A stretch of DNA of 64,000 nt from Corynespora cassiicola (GCA_022059125.1 JAEUWY010000023.1:496001-560000), one strand, 5' to 3'. Shown: positions 1 through 11,507, counted from the first letter of the stretch. Made by a program: numbers and translations. Notes: generated by a model from the sequence alone, not told the origin.

Positions 1-250
1 GGTCGGCTCGCTTGGGGTCTATGGTCTGGATGCGGAGAGATAGGATGAGGGTTGGTGTTCCGATATTGTGTCGGCTTAATGCTAACCGATGATGTTTTGG
101 TGAGGGCCAATGAGGAACGCCGAACGTGGTGATGGACTCGCATCAGCGCAACGAGGTCGAGAGGCACGATTCGCACCGATTTCACATGTCGCCGACAGAG
201 TTTATGGTCTGATTGAATAGCACATTGATTTGGAATTCGTCGCGATAGCA
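1..250. other. downstream flank, no gene seen
   Basis: This left edge lies 3' of the deacetylase gene that ends at 251. I see no coding signal on either strand. It probably holds that gene's 3' UTR and terminator. Confidence 0.5.
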
Positions 251-1390
251 TTACTGAGCGCCGGCACGATGGCCCGGCTTGTAAGGGAACTTCTCCTTGA
301 AGTGCTTTGCGATATCCCGCCGGGTGGTGACCCAGACGCCCGGTTTCTCAGAGATGTACTGCATAAAGTTTCGCAGTGCTTCCGCTCTGCCGGGTTTACC
401 TACGATACGGCTGTGCATCGGGATATTCATCATCTTTCCGCCCTCGCGATAAAGCATATCAAAGGTGCTCTTGAGATAGCTTTCATACGTTTGTCCTGCA
501 GAGGTCATGAATCCGGGAGCCATGTGGAACTTTCCGTCGTTGCAGTCGTAGTTGTAAGGGACCATGAGTAGTCCCTCTCGTTCTTCGGCAGGAAGATGAG
601 CTTCTGATGGAAGATCAATCCAGTAGGGCACATCGTCATTGTAGCCCTCGGAACTATACAAGAGCCTTTGTCCCATGCTCTTGAGGACGTCAGGGACCAA
701 TGCATGGGTGTTGGGAGTGCCACGACCAAAGTAAAACCCAACAGGCCACTCGCCAGTTGTTTTATGGAGGGCCTCCCATGTATCCTTGATGTATTTCTTA
801 TCTTCCTCGAGGTTGTAATCCCAAAATTCGAGCCATCGTAAACCTATCCAGATGAGTCAGTCATGGAGAGGTCGATGTTGAGAACCAAGCCAAGGCTCGG
901 CGAAGACTGTTCTCCATTTTTGGAGGAGAACTGGTACGCCAATCAACTTACCGTGCGCTCCAATTTCATGCCCTTCTCGAACGCATGCCTTGGCGAACTC
1001 TGGGTTCCTCTCCATTGCCTTGGCAATTGCCCATAGAGTCATGTTCCAACCGAATTCCTTCATGAGGCGGAAGATGCGCCAGCAGCCAACTCTGCTTCCA
1101 TACTCGAAATCATGCTCTGAGTTCAAATGCCTTCCTCCAGGCTTGACACCTCCAGAGGAACCCTTTTCCCACAGGTATGGCTCACTCATATTGTCACCAT
1201 CGTACCAGCTTCGTTCGCCTCCCTCCTCATAATTCAGGATGAATGATACAGCAATGCGGGCGCCATTCGGCCATTGACAGTCGTGGCTTGCCTCACCAAA
1301 GCCTATTTAGTCAGTTTTGTACGTGACTGAAGATTCTGGCTCACCTTCGAAGTCCCGGGGAATCTGGATTGCTTCCTCGACATGCGGCAT
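251..1390 (-). CDS. polysaccharide deacetylase (PuuE / allantoinase-like)
   Basis: Three exons, 1345-1390, 952-1302 and 251-843, with introns of 42 and 108 nt, give a continuous 329-aa protein. The start is the ATG at 1390 in a short first exon. The protein matches the NodB-fold family of PuuE-like deacetylases. An NYEEGGE motif lies at residues 39-45, followed by RVGCWR, then a GHEIGAHGLRW block whose His residues are the expected metal ligands; the last part of that block is formed by joining exons 2 and 3. The C-terminus has the usual PGVWVTTRRDIAKH ending. Family members hydrolyse C-N bonds such as allantoin or N-acetyl groups with a divalent metal. There is no signal peptide, so a cytosolic small-molecule amidohydrolase is more likely than a wall chitin deacetylase. 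It is divergent from an amidase gene, which also suggests nitrogen-compound breakdown. The true substrate cannot be read from sequence. Confidence 0.88.
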
Positions 1391-1729
1391 CTTGACGTTC
1401 CTTACAGATGTTCCTTGCGATACAAATTTTGCAATGCGAAGAGCAGACTGAACGATTCAGCATTTATTCACCTCGTTCTGTCAGGATCTGGGTGCGGAAT
1501 GATTCCAGCCGATGATGCAGTGCATTGCATTGCCGATCGCTGCCCCGCAGTGGGGTATTAAATGCAGGTTGATTGTAAACGCGATACACTGCATAGTATC
1601 AGATATTCCCGGGCTTATCGATTGCAGTAGGATCGCATGAATTTCTCCGGTTCGAGAGTGGGATGGGTCAAGGTCGACACTAGGTAAACCCATTGCCTGT
1701 TTTCCAGTCTTTCATCGACGCAATTGAAT
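1391..1729. promoter_or_regulatory. 339-bp divergent promoter region
   Basis: This spacer separates the start codons of the deacetylase (minus) and amidase (plus), so it must hold both promoters. It contains CTTATCG at 1614-1620, which on the minus strand is CGATAAG and fits the HGATAR consensus bound by AreA/NIT2-type GATA factors. It also has several TGCATTGC and ACTGCAT-like short repeats around 1515-1600. Regulation by nitrogen status is an inference from one motif and the enzyme types. Confidence 0.5.
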
Positions 1730-3436
1730 ATGTCTGTCTTTTCTGTTACACCCAAGCCTGGAAATCCAGTAACGACTGAGGTCTTTGAGAATGTTTGTAA
1801 ATCGCTCAATGTCACCGTTACAGATGAGGAAAAAGAGGATTATCGCAGACTGCTCGCAGTTTTCCACGAATCGGCTGAAGAATTGATGGCCATGCCAGAC
1901 TTTGAGCCTGTTACTGATCTTGAGCGCTTTCCAAGAGAAAATGTACATTTTCCGGGAAAATCAGACAACCACTATGGTGCATGGGCATGGAAGGTACATA
2001 TTCAGGATCGATATCCACGAACTAGGCTAGGGTTGCTAGAAGGAAAGACGATTGTATTGAAAGACAACATAGCTGTCAAAGACGTTCCCATGTTGATGGG
2101 CACATCATTTGTGAAGGATTATGTTCCAGTTCGTATGTCCAAGAATATTGTAGCTCGGTCTGACGTATTCATTTATAGAAAGTTGATGCTACGGTTGTCA
2201 CTCGAGTTCTCGAATCAGGAGGGATAATCGAGGGGAAAGCTGTCTGTGAGAATCTATGCCATAGTGCAACGTCGCATTCTGCAGCCACTGGAGTAGTCGA
2301 AAACCCTAGAGCGAAGGGGTACTCCTCTGGAGGTAGCTCATCTGGCTGTGGAGTCTTGGTGTCACTGGGCGAGGTGGATATGGCCATTGGCGCAGATCAA
2401 GGCGGTAGTGTGCGAATACCAGCTTGTAACTGCGGAATCGTAGGGTTGAAGCCGACCTTTGGCCTTATTCCGTACACAGGATGCGGTTCCAATGAGCCGA
2501 CCAACGATCACCTTGGCCCAATGACTAAAAACGTTCTAGACAACGCGTTGTTGCTCCAGGCCATTGCGGGCTCTGATAATATGGACGATAGGGGATTTGC
2601 TGCCCCGGCTTCTGATGCCACTCCAAAGTATCACGATGACCTTATCGAGCTAAAATCGCCGTTGAATCTTTCTGGATTGCGAATTGGGATCATATCGGAA
2701 TCTCTGGCTGGAGCTGTTCTTGATCCGAGGGTCAAAGCTACATTCCAAGCGGCGGTAGAGAGATTCCGGGATATGGGAGCGACAGTCAGCGAAGTCAGCA
2801 TTCCCATGCACAAAAGAGGACCTGCGATATGGACGGGCGTAAGCAAAATCGGCGGGTATCTTAACAAGACAAGTGGCGCGTTTGGAAGGCGAGGTCATCA
2901 AATGTGGGATCTAAGTGCGCTCATGCATCCGATGAAGCAAGAGAATTGGGATGACGCCTATGTCTCGTGAGTACACCTCTATTGTGTTTGGTTCGATGCT
3001 GACACAGCTCAGAACCAAGAATATTTATCTGAACGGCGCGTACGCCATGGAAGCATTTCCTCATCTGCTAGCCAAGGCGACAAATCTCTCTCGTCAGCTA
3101 AGAGCCACCTATGATGAAGCGCTTCAGGAATACGATGTTCTCGTCACGCCTACTTTGCCGTACATTGCAACGTCCCATGCCTCTCCAAATGCTGCACCCT
3201 TAGATCAGATCGCGAAGCAGGTCGGCTTGACAAGCAACACCTGCCAATTCAATCAAACTGGCCATCCTGCGCTGACAATGCCTATAGGGTTGCTCGAAAT
3301 TCAGGAAGGGCCGTTGGCTGGTTCGGGGGTTAAACTGCCGGTTGGCCTGCAGATTGTGGGCAGGTGGTGGGCTGAGGCGACAGTACTACGCATTGCATAC
3401 GCATGGGAGAAGGGAAATAACTGGGAGTCGATGTAG
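1730..3436 (+). CDS. amidase-signature family hydrolase
   Basis: Exons 1730-2128, 2179-2966 and 3013-3436 encode 536 aa. Intron 1 uses donor GTTCGT because the nearby GTATGT would shift the frame into a stop; intron 2 uses GTGAGT. The Ser-cisSer-Lys triad is visible: Lys111 in VLKDNI, Ser186 in GGSSSG and Ser210 in GADQGGSVR. The 99- and 24-residue spacings equal those of mammalian FAAH (142/217/241). The family hydrolyses carboxamides to acid plus ammonia or amine. There is no signal peptide or clear membrane anchor, so it is probably cytosolic. It shares a promoter with the PuuE-like deacetylase, which would suit stepwise breakdown of a nitrogenous compound. The substrate is unknown. Confidence 0.92.
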
Positions 3437-3445
3437 ATTTCGGAA

Positions 3446-3468
3446 TTTTCGGGGGTTTTCCCCGAAAA
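3446..3468. repeat. perfect 9-bp inverted repeat in amidase 3' UTR
   Basis: TTTTCGGGG at 3446-3454 and CCCCGAAAA at 3460-3468 flank a 5-nt loop (GTTTT), ten bases after the amidase stop. In RNA it would form a stable hairpin. A role in mRNA stability or 3'-end formation is possible but not shown. Confidence 0.75.
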
Positions 3469-4436
3469 AGTTGAGACTGTCCACTATGTCATCGAATGAG
3501 ATATGCTATGTGCCGGAATAGGACTGGTGAGATATCATCCATTCCTACTTTTAGGCAGCTTTCAATCGGCCAACGAGCAAGATAACATCCAGCGATATCA
3601 GTTAGATAAGATACAAATCGTTAAGTAGCACTACCTTTAGATTTGATATTCTTCTAACACCTTACTTCATGGCTCAATCAGCAGTCAGTCAGTCAGGGTA
3701 GGGCACAGTACTAAGCATCGCAACAATTCCCAATCCTGCAGTCAAAATGATGTGTATGCTCTAAGGAAGCATCTTAACCAAAAGAACATTTAAACACACC
3801 AAGCCAGCAGTATGAATGAGTCAACGGACCACAATCGCACGGTCCATCTGCGCGCCTGCATTCGCTTGCCCTACCGTAGTACGCAGTTACTAGCATTGAA
3901 ATAAAGGAGAAAATCACTAAGCCTTAATGGACTCATTTTTACTATCTTCGGTTGGATTCTTGGATCCTTTTAACCACAGGTGGAAGGAAACTTCTCTTCC
4001 TAAGATTAATTTACACAGAGAACACCATTGCAAACAAATAACGCCTTCAGAGCTGCCTAATCCAACGTCCCAAATATGTATATGAGGTTAAGATATGGCC
4101 AGTCGACTTTGTACTTCCCCAGTTACATCTCCAGCTCTCAGCTATAATCTAGTCAGTTTCCTCTCCAGATGTCCCAGTATCTCGGCGTTGGGGGGTAATG
4201 AACCATGGAACTCTAACTCAACACCTTGGACGATTGCTTTTCGGCCAAGTCTTAACTATACAGCAGCCTAAGGACCATATCCAAGACGAATAAAATGTTG
4301 AGAGGACTGCAACAATCTCAGAATTCTCAAGAACATAAAAGCCCACCCTCCTTCATTAAAACCTGCACCAAAAACCGACAAATTTCCTTCCAACTCGACA
4401 AGCCTGTACCTACAAGCCACTTTGGCTACTTTCAAA
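3469..4436. other. intergenic, AT-rich, no gene seen
   Basis: This is about 1 kb between the amidase and the secreted protein gene. No ORF has protein-like composition. The last ~150 nt, including CATAAAAG near 4335, probably form the promoter and 5' UTR of the downstream gene. Confidence 0.5.
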
Positions 4437-5117
4437 ATGTGGACATCTGGGGCAATCCTCCTCCTCATCATGGCCAGCCCGTTTTCCCTCGTTGCCTCAT
4501 CGCCACTCGCCGACACCATAGCAAGGTCAGGCGCCGCATCACCCGAACACACACCAGACCAGAGCATGACGGAGCACGGCACCTCAGACTCCAACAACAA
4601 ACTCGCCAAGCGGTACAAGTGGGCACCAAAGTTACCCAAGAGCGTCACCGAAAGAAAGAAGATTGGCTTCGAACACTTCTATCCACTCCAATGCAAGGAG
4701 GGCACCAGGTACTGCGGCAGCGAACTAATCACGAACTTTAGTAGGTGCTCAACTGGTTGTTCCCCATGCCCGCTATCAGCATTGCTAACAAGAGATACAG
4801 ACTGGCCTCAATGGGCTGTTTACAACCTGCTCTGCCTGTCAGAACCTGGATGGGAAGATTGTCTTCACGACTGCGCCTCCACAGGGACGTGTGAGTGCGA
4901 TGATGCCTGCCTGAACTCGATGTGGATCTGCACGGGGGACAGATGGTATTTGCAGCGGGGAGGTATGTGCAAAAAGGATCGTATGATGCTGAAATTCGAT
5001 GAGATATATTGTCTGAATGGGGCTTGTTATCACGTCAGAACACCGGTACCGTACACTTCGGGGCCTCCGTTTGATGACCCGCCAAGGCCCCCAATGGAAT
5101 ATGAATATCATAATTAG
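4437..5117 (+). CDS. secreted cysteine-rich pro-protein (effector-like)
   Basis: Exons 4437-4740 and 4801-5117 encode 206 aa. The 60-nt intron (GTAGGT...GCTAAC...CAG) is a multiple of three and open, so an unspliced reading would wrongly add 20 residues. The N-terminus is a signal peptide with a hydrophobic core (GAILLLIMA) and likely cleavage near residue 20. A pro-segment follows and ends in Lys58-Arg59 (KLAKR), a typical Kex2 site. The predicted mature chain of about 147 aa has 12 cysteines, enough for six disulfides, and an acidic/proline-rich tail. I recognise no named family. The size, signal peptide, Kex2 site and even cysteine count resemble small secreted fungal proteins, some of which are effectors or antimicrobials. 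That role is inference. Confidence 0.82.
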   Translation: MWTSGAILLLIMASPFSLVASSPLADTIARSGAASPEHTPDQSMTEHGTSDSNNKLAKRYKWAPKLPKSVTERKKIGFEHFYPLQCKEGTRYCGSELITNFSRCSTGCSPCPLSALLTRDTDWPQWAVYNLLCLSEPGWEDCLHDCASTGTCECDDACLNSMWICTGDRWYLQRGGMCKKDRMMLKFDEIYCLNGACYHVRTPVPYTSGPPFDDPPRPPMEYEYHN

Positions 5118-7349
5118 AGTATGATTTGCTAGATTCCATATGCAATTCTTGCTGCAAGTACTTTGTGCTCGTCTGGGCTCATATCTGACATGTGTGTGCG
5201 TATCTGGACTCTTGAGTATTCTAGTGTCTTCCTAGTTGTCTCGACGCTCGTCGTCGGATGGGACATGGGACGCCTCCAGATGCATGCCTCCTTTGGGCTG
5301 ACCAAAGAGGAAGGCTCCCAGGCAGCATGCCCGCTTGGGAAGGTTCGATCGATGCCTTCGCGCAGGGCAGGAGCTGCCTAGCGAAGATGGCGCGCCCGAC
5401 GACTACACCGCATGCTCAACACCTCAGGCCCAGCGAGGCATTTCGTCGCATTGTGCGCAGATCCCAGCCCGTGCGCACGCCCTGCGTTCGTCGACACAAC
5501 CACGTTCCCCGTCTTGAAACAGTGCCAGTTGAGCTTTGGTGTTGGGCTGCCCGGTTGCTGGAAAGCTGCCCACTGACGCGGATGCGCCAGAGAACGAAGA
5601 GTCGGAGAAATGCGACAACCCACAGCTCAGGGCCCGGATCAAGCGCTGCCGAACATTAATCAGCCCAACGGTGATCGCCGGGCGACCTCATACATCATCT
5701 CAAATACTGCCGCACGCGCTGCTGGCAGTCGAGTCCATCATGACTCCTCGGCCCTGCACTCCTGGCCGGAGCTGAGTACCTTTTCGCGTAGGATTGTGGT
5801 AAGAGCGACTTGGCCAGTGGGTAGCGGTCCACATTGGCAAAAGGCCTTCAGGCCACGACAGCAAGCTCAGAAGGTAGCGGCGAGTATTGCAGTCCAGTGT
5901 GGGCCATTGTCCATTCTTGTGTGGCGGCTGACGGCCATGCTGACCCTCGACGACGCAGGACAAGAGAACCAAAGCCTCTAAGCATCCGACCAAGAGCCTC
6001 CAAGATGCCCAAGACCTCGAGAGCCGCCCAACACAATGCTACGAATACAGCGTGGCAGCAGGCGCCCATGGACCTTCGGCCTTTGACCCGCTCCGAGCAA
6101 GCTGCACGGGGCCTGGATCGTCTCAATGGCGTGTTTCTGGCGTAATCCCCGCCTCCGCCTCCATAGGCGGCACAGGACCCTGGCAGCCTCGTCCAAAACC
6201 ACCCGTTCTTTTCTCGCGTCAGCTGAGCATTCCTGGAGTCAGCGCCCTTCTCCAGCCAAGAACTCCTGGGGATGCCTTGCCGACTCCTCGTCTCCACAAA
6301 TTCCCAACCTGGTAACTCGGACGCGATGCCTGGCGCGCGCCGTTGTTTCTGCGTCCGTGTTCACGCACACTTGGGCCCACCCTGCACGTCGCTCGCACTC
6401 AACTACTCTCGGCCCGATCCCATTTGCTGGGTGCAAAACAAAGGAAAAAACCGTATCAACTTGCATCCAGGCCTCAGCTGCCCATTTGGTCAGACCTCAC
6501 CGCTTGCGCCCATCGATTCGAGAGCACCCAAGAACGCCTAAAAAGCATGGCGCGCCGCCTCGTGCCAGTTCCGAGGCCACGACCTCGACTTTTGCGACTT
6601 ATCTTCCAGGTGGATGACGGTTGAAAGAAGCCCGCCCAAGGTGCTCGGCTGACGACGCTGCCCTCTCGGCCTGCAAGCCACACTGCTTCTTTGCCTTGGC
6701 TGTCGTGGGTGCCGTGCACAAAACTCTCGGCGCACCAGGAATGCTTGAGGAGATGCGGCACATCGACCAAGCGGGGTGAAGACGCCAAGTTAGCCACCAA
6801 GAGGCAGCCCGCCGCCCTCGGCAAGAGCTTCTCCCGATGGGGGTTCTCGAAGAGTTTGCCAGAAGGCTTCGCGAACGCCACGATGCTTGAGAACCGCCGC
6901 GCGCGAGATCGGTCCCTTGCCTTGGACAGAGCCGTTGGCAAGGCCTTCACCATCCTGCAGAGGGGTAGAGGCTACATCTTGGGGATACCAGAATCGCGGG
7001 GAGCCGTCCCAACGCGACATTGCCTCCCCACGGGGTCGCAATCAATAACGAAAGATCAGCATGCGCCATTTGCCCTCCACGGCTCCCGGAAACTTGCCTG
7101 ATACGCCTGTCTGTTTTTAGGCCCGGTCTCCTTTGCTCACTCGTGCGTTTCGCCCGCCCGGCCCACCAACGATGCTTAGTTATCTTGGCTTCCTGAGCGT
7201 GGTTGCATGGGATGTGCATCACGACCACCACCTACTGCTTCTGGGCAACTTGGCATGCCTTGGCTCGTACATCTCCAGCATCGGGGCTCCAATAACCATG
7301 AGGGTGTTGGCTGCACGAGTACCGGCCGCGGGGTGTACCCCGCCTCAGA
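5118..7349. other. long GC-rich non-coding leader region
   Basis: There are about 2.2 kb with no convincing gene. Many ORFs overlap in several frames at once, as expected for GC-rich non-coding DNA, and none shows a recognisable domain or consistent splicing. The right half carries two GCGGGG elements (6771-6776 and 6996-7001) matching the CreA/Mig1 consensus SYGGRG; a third lies at 7328-7333. The region is probably an extended promoter of the Jen-type transporter, perhaps with an unannotated non-coding transcript. Confidence 0.5.
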
Positions 7350-7356
7350 TATAAAA
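7328..7356 (+). promoter_or_regulatory. core promoter: CreA-type site and TATA box
   Basis: GCGGGG at 7328-7333 fits the carbon-repressor consensus SYGGRG, and TATAAAA at 7350-7356 is a good TATA box 117 nt upstream of the transporter ATG. Jen-type transporters are known to be repressed by glucose in yeasts, so CreA control is a reasonable inference. Confidence 0.6.
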
Positions 7357-7472
7357 TCGGCAGCCCTCGCTCATCTCTGTACGACATTGCGCTCGGAGCT
7401 CGTTTCTCCCCTGAAGTTTCTCGTCGAACTTCACTCTTGTCAATCTCTCCGTGTTCGATCTCCTCAATCGCA

Positions 7473-9086
7473 ATGGCTACAGTCAATGAGCCCGCAGACC
7501 CCGTTGCCAAGGGTATTTTGGCCACGGCTAAACAGTCCTGGTCCGACCTCTTCATCTGGAAACAGAGAGTGGTTGTCACCAACGAGTTTGGCGAGGAGCA
7601 CACCGAGTGGGCTGAGCCTGAGCCATGGAAGAACCCCATCAGCTTGATGATGCAGCTCAAGGCGAAAGATTGGCTGTACTTCATCGTCGGATTCAGTGCC
7701 TGGAGTGCCGATGCATTCGACTTCCACGCTTTGTCCATCCAGACGACCAAGCTGGCCAAGTACTACCACCGAACAAACACCGACATCACCACGGCCATTA
7801 CCTTGACTCTGCTCCTTCGATCAATTGGCGCTGCCCTGTTCGGTCTTGCAGGAGACAAGTATGGCCGCAAGTGGCCCATGGTTATCAACATGATCATCCT
7901 CGGTCTCCTCCAGATTGCGACCATCTACTCGGAGACATTCCAGCAGTTTCTCGCTGTCCGCAGTCTGTTTGGTCTTTTCATGGGTGGTGTCTACGGTAAC
8001 GCCATTGCCATGGCCTTGGAGAACTGCCCGTAAGCATCCCTTTGTCCGCGCGTACCCAATCATGACTAACATAATCATAGTGTCAATGCGCGTGGTCTCA
8101 TGAGCGGTATCCTGCAGCAGGGTTACTCATTCGGCTATGTCGTTGCAGCGTGCGCCAACTTGGGCGTCGGTGGCTCCGTCAACAGCTGGAAGACTGTGTT
8201 CTGGATTGGTGCCGGTATCTCCATTGGAGTCGGTCTCATCCGCATGTGCTTCCCCGAGTCCAAGCAGTTCATTGAAGCCAAGGAGGCTGGTAAGAGCACC
8301 AAGGCGCCGGGTGTTTTCTGGCGCGAGACCAAGCACATGCTTGCTCAGGAGTGGAAGATGTGCATCTACTGCATCATCCTGATGACATGGTTCAACTACT
8401 ACTCGCACACCAGCCAGGACAGCTACACCACCTTTATGCTTACCCAGAAGCATCTGGCCAGCGCTCCCGCTACCCGCGCCTCCATCCTGATGAAGACGGG
8501 TGCCTGCGTGGGCGGAACCATCATCGGCTACCTTTCGCAGTGGTTTGGTCGTCGTCGCTCCATCATCTGTGCGGCACTCCTCTCAGCCTGCATCATCCCC
8601 GCCTGGATCCTGCCCGAGGGCGAGCGATCCCTGTCTGCCTCTGGTTTCTTCATCCAGTTCTTTGTCCAGGGTGCCTGGGGTGTCATTCCCATCCACTTGA
8701 ACGAGCTGTCTCCTCCTGCGTTCCGTTCCTCGTTCCCCGGTATCACGTACCAGCTCGGAAACATGATCTCGTCGCCGTCTGCTCAGATTGTCAACGCCAT
8801 TGCCGAGGGCACCATGATCAAGACCAGCCAAGGAGAGCTTGCGCCCGCGTATGGTCCCGTTATGGGAATTGCCACCGCAATCATTGCGCTGGGAATTGCC
8901 GTCACCACGGCACTAGGCCCCGAGAAGCGCGGCCGAAAGTTCGAGACTGTGGGCCCACCAGTTGCCGACGACCAGCCCAAGGACATCGAGTCGCGCGCTG
9001 GATCCTACGACGACGGCAAGGATGGTGCCAAGGCAATCGAGGTTGCCGAGACGGGCTCGCGTGAGAAGGTTCACGAGAAGATCTAG
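7473..9086 (+). CDS. Jen1-type monocarboxylate/H+ symporter (MFS)
   Basis: Exons 7473-8029 and 8081-9086 (51-nt intron with GACTAAC branch site) encode 520 aa. The decisive feature is the Jen-family signature NxxS/THxS/TQDxxxT, seen as NYYSHTSQDSYTT at residues 291-303. Other MFS hallmarks are GDKYGRKWP after TM2-3, PESKQF after TM6 and QWFGRRRS in the second half; about 12 hydrophobic segments are present. Jen proteins import lactate, pyruvate or dicarboxylates with a proton at the plasma membrane. Both termini are hydrophilic, and the C-terminal tail is Lys/Asp/Glu-rich, as expected for regulated endocytosis. Whether it prefers mono- or dicarboxylates cannot be settled here. The upstream TATA box and GCGGGG elements suggest carbon-source control. 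Confidence 0.93.
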
Positions 9087-10245
9087 ACTACCCGCCTGGT
9101 GCGCAGTTGATTATGTCAACGTTCAAAGACATAGACGCACATTGGTGTGCTGGAAAGTATGCTTTGGACTGAGCAGGCTTCTTTGGTGTGGGCCTTGTTC
9201 ATGTTGTTTGGATAGAGAGCGCACAAGCGCTAGTAGTGTAGTATGAAGCACGAAGCAATGATACCACGTTCATTCCCATGACTTGCCAAATTTTCCTTTT
9301 TTTTTTGCGTGCATGAAGAGTTTAGTGGACTTTGTGCGCCTCCTACCCCCACATTCTCCCCCACGCAAATGCTTGCACGTCGAATCCGCCGGATTACCCC
9401 ATCCAGCCTGTGATTCCTGGGGTTCTCGGCATAAAGGAGCCCTCGTCACGAAACCCCAACATTGTTTGCTTCAAAAATTCCACCGAATCACACAGCCAAG
9501 CCCCAGAAAACATTCGACAATTTCCTTTGCGCGGCCTCAGGCCCGATCGCACCCGCAGATTCGGAACGCCACCATGTCTCAGGCTGCCAAATGAAAAAAG
9601 GTGGGAAAGAAAAGAACGCAGCACTCTTTACCCAATGCAAGGATGCCTCAAGCGCGGCCCCCAAGATTGCCGAGGAAAGCTAATGCGGGCTAAGCGTTTG
9701 GTGCCTCTGCAACCAAGGCGCGCACGCGGAGGCGAAGCGCGGAGACCAACGCAAGGGTAAAGGAAAAAAAACGCCGGCGACAAGCCACATCCGGCAAGAT
9801 ACGGGATGGGCCAGATTGGACCGACCCCGCCTTCCGACTCGTTTTCTGCTGGGCGCAGACCCTCGCCCCAAGGGACAACTCCGCTCCGACTTTTTTTGCC
9901 TCATAGGATCATCCCGTCGCAGGGGAACCCGCTCCGTGGACTACCTGCTTTTGCTTCTTCGTTGGCGCTTATTTCTGCGCGTCTTGAGATTGGCGGCATT
10001 GCACTTGGCCGGAAGAGGGAGCTGGGGAGGTAGCATAGTGTAGGTAGGTCAGTCAGGCACACACACGGGGGTTTTTGGTGCATGGGCGGGCGGTGTAGGA
10101 GTGCGAGATGCAACTGTTCGTGCCAAAGCGTGACTACGTGACCCCGAGATTGATGGATTGATCCATGGCCAAGGGTTGGGGACTGACTGGCTGACTGCTT
10201 CGATAGGCTGGGCACACATTGCCATACACTACTACCACTACCACC
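9087..10245. other. intergenic, no gene seen
   Basis: This is 1.16 kb between the transporter and the methyltransferase. It contains a T-run at 9297-9306 and purine-rich stretches around 9590-9770. Small ORFs on both strands have no recognisable content. The last part, including the ACTACCACTACCACC repeat just before 10246, is the methyltransferase 5' UTR. Confidence 0.45.
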
Positions 10246-11507
10246 ATGAGCGCTACCGGAGCCGATGCCGCGGCCGGAGGTGGAGCATCCACCGCGGAGG
10301 ATGAGGCCAGAGTGAGCACGCAGAACACGCAGTACGATGCTATTGGGACGCGCTACAATGCCATGCACGAGCTCCCCAGCGTGGAACCCGAGCGGCCGTC
10401 CGTGATCGCAGCTCTAGGAGACATTCGGGGAAAGAGGTGTCTTGGTATGTCAATCTATTGTGGAAATCTTTGCATTGTCACGTGGGTGAAAGGGGGAAGG
10501 GTGGTGACGGACTGGGAGCAAGAGATGAGGCCTTTTTCTGGAACGCCACCCGTGATTTCCTCGCTGGAATACGGAGTGAACGGCCTTGGAGGCACATTCC
10601 GCCCGCTTCCTCCTCGCCCAGAACTCCCTCCTGGCCCTGTAGGGGCAGTCCCGGAGAAGATCAGGCCACTCTCCCTCCCCATCCCTCCCCGGCCGCGCTC
10701 TCATGCACCGAAAACCACACCCCGGAAACGCCCCCAACCTCTCAATACGCACGCTACCCCGCCCAGAACACCCCAAGACCTCCCTAGAAGCTTGACCCCA
10801 GACCCTTTCCCCCCGCCAAGCAGCCACCCCCGAGCCCCCAGAGACTAACCCGCAGTTCAGATCTCGCATGCGGAACAGGCCGCTACACAGCCCTCCTCTC
10901 CTCCCTGGGCGCAGAAAGCGTTCACGGATATGACATCTCGCCCGTCATGATCGCTGGCGCCCAAGCCGCCTACCCCTCCTCCTCCCACCCCACCCTCCAC
11001 TTCTCCGTCGCCGACTGCAGCAACGTCTCCAACCTGCCCGCCCCGCCGCCCGGAGGCTTCGATGCCGTGTTCGCGGGCTGGTTCCTCAACTATGCGGGCT
11101 CCGAGCACGAGCTCACGAGCATGTTCCGCGTCGTGGAGCGTAATCTAGCACCTGGTGGCGGGCGGTTCGTGGGCATCACGACGAATGTGCACGACGAGTT
11201 GATGAGGGAGCCGAAAGATTCGTTCTATGGGATCAATGTGGAGGTTTTGGACAGGGGGTATAGGGATCCGACGAGCGGGGAGGAGTTGGGGATTAAGGCG
11301 AGGGTTAGGGCGGAGACGGAGCCGCCGGTGCAGTTTGATGTTTTTCAGTTTGAGAAGGGGGTTTATGAGAGGTGTGCGGAGAGGGCGGGGTTGAGGGTGG
11401 GGTGGAAGGGGATTGTGCTGCCGGAGGATGGGAGGAAGGGGACGGGGTATTGGGAGAGGTATTTGGAGAGGCCGACGTTTGTGGTTATTGAGGCGGAGAG
11501 GCTGTGA
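10246..11507 (+). CDS. class I SAM-dependent methyltransferase
   Basis: Exons 10246-10444 and 10861-11507 encode 281 aa. The intron of 416 nt is unusually long for this window (donor GTATGT, branch GACTAAC, acceptor TTCAG). Only this splice joins the two halves of motif I, DLACGTGRYT starting at residue 67, which is the SAM-binding glycine loop. The N-terminal YDAIGTRYNAMHE block before it and the later HGYDIS (acidic SAM-ribose contact), DAVFAGWFLNY and LAPGG motifs are typical of the methyltransferase-11/25 group. It is cytosolic and has no transmembrane part. The substrate, probably a small molecule, is unknown. Codon use becomes strongly G-rich in the last 300 nt. I found no obvious pathway partner nearby. 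Confidence 0.88.

Noticed and set aside
5118..7349. Many long ORFs on both strands
   Set aside because: They overlap in all frames, have no domains and no splicing logic; this is GC-rich non-coding sequence.
10219..10848. 210-codon open frame through the methyltransferase exon 1
   Set aside because: It reads into the intron and yields low-complexity Pro/Arg sequence instead of the SAM-binding fold.
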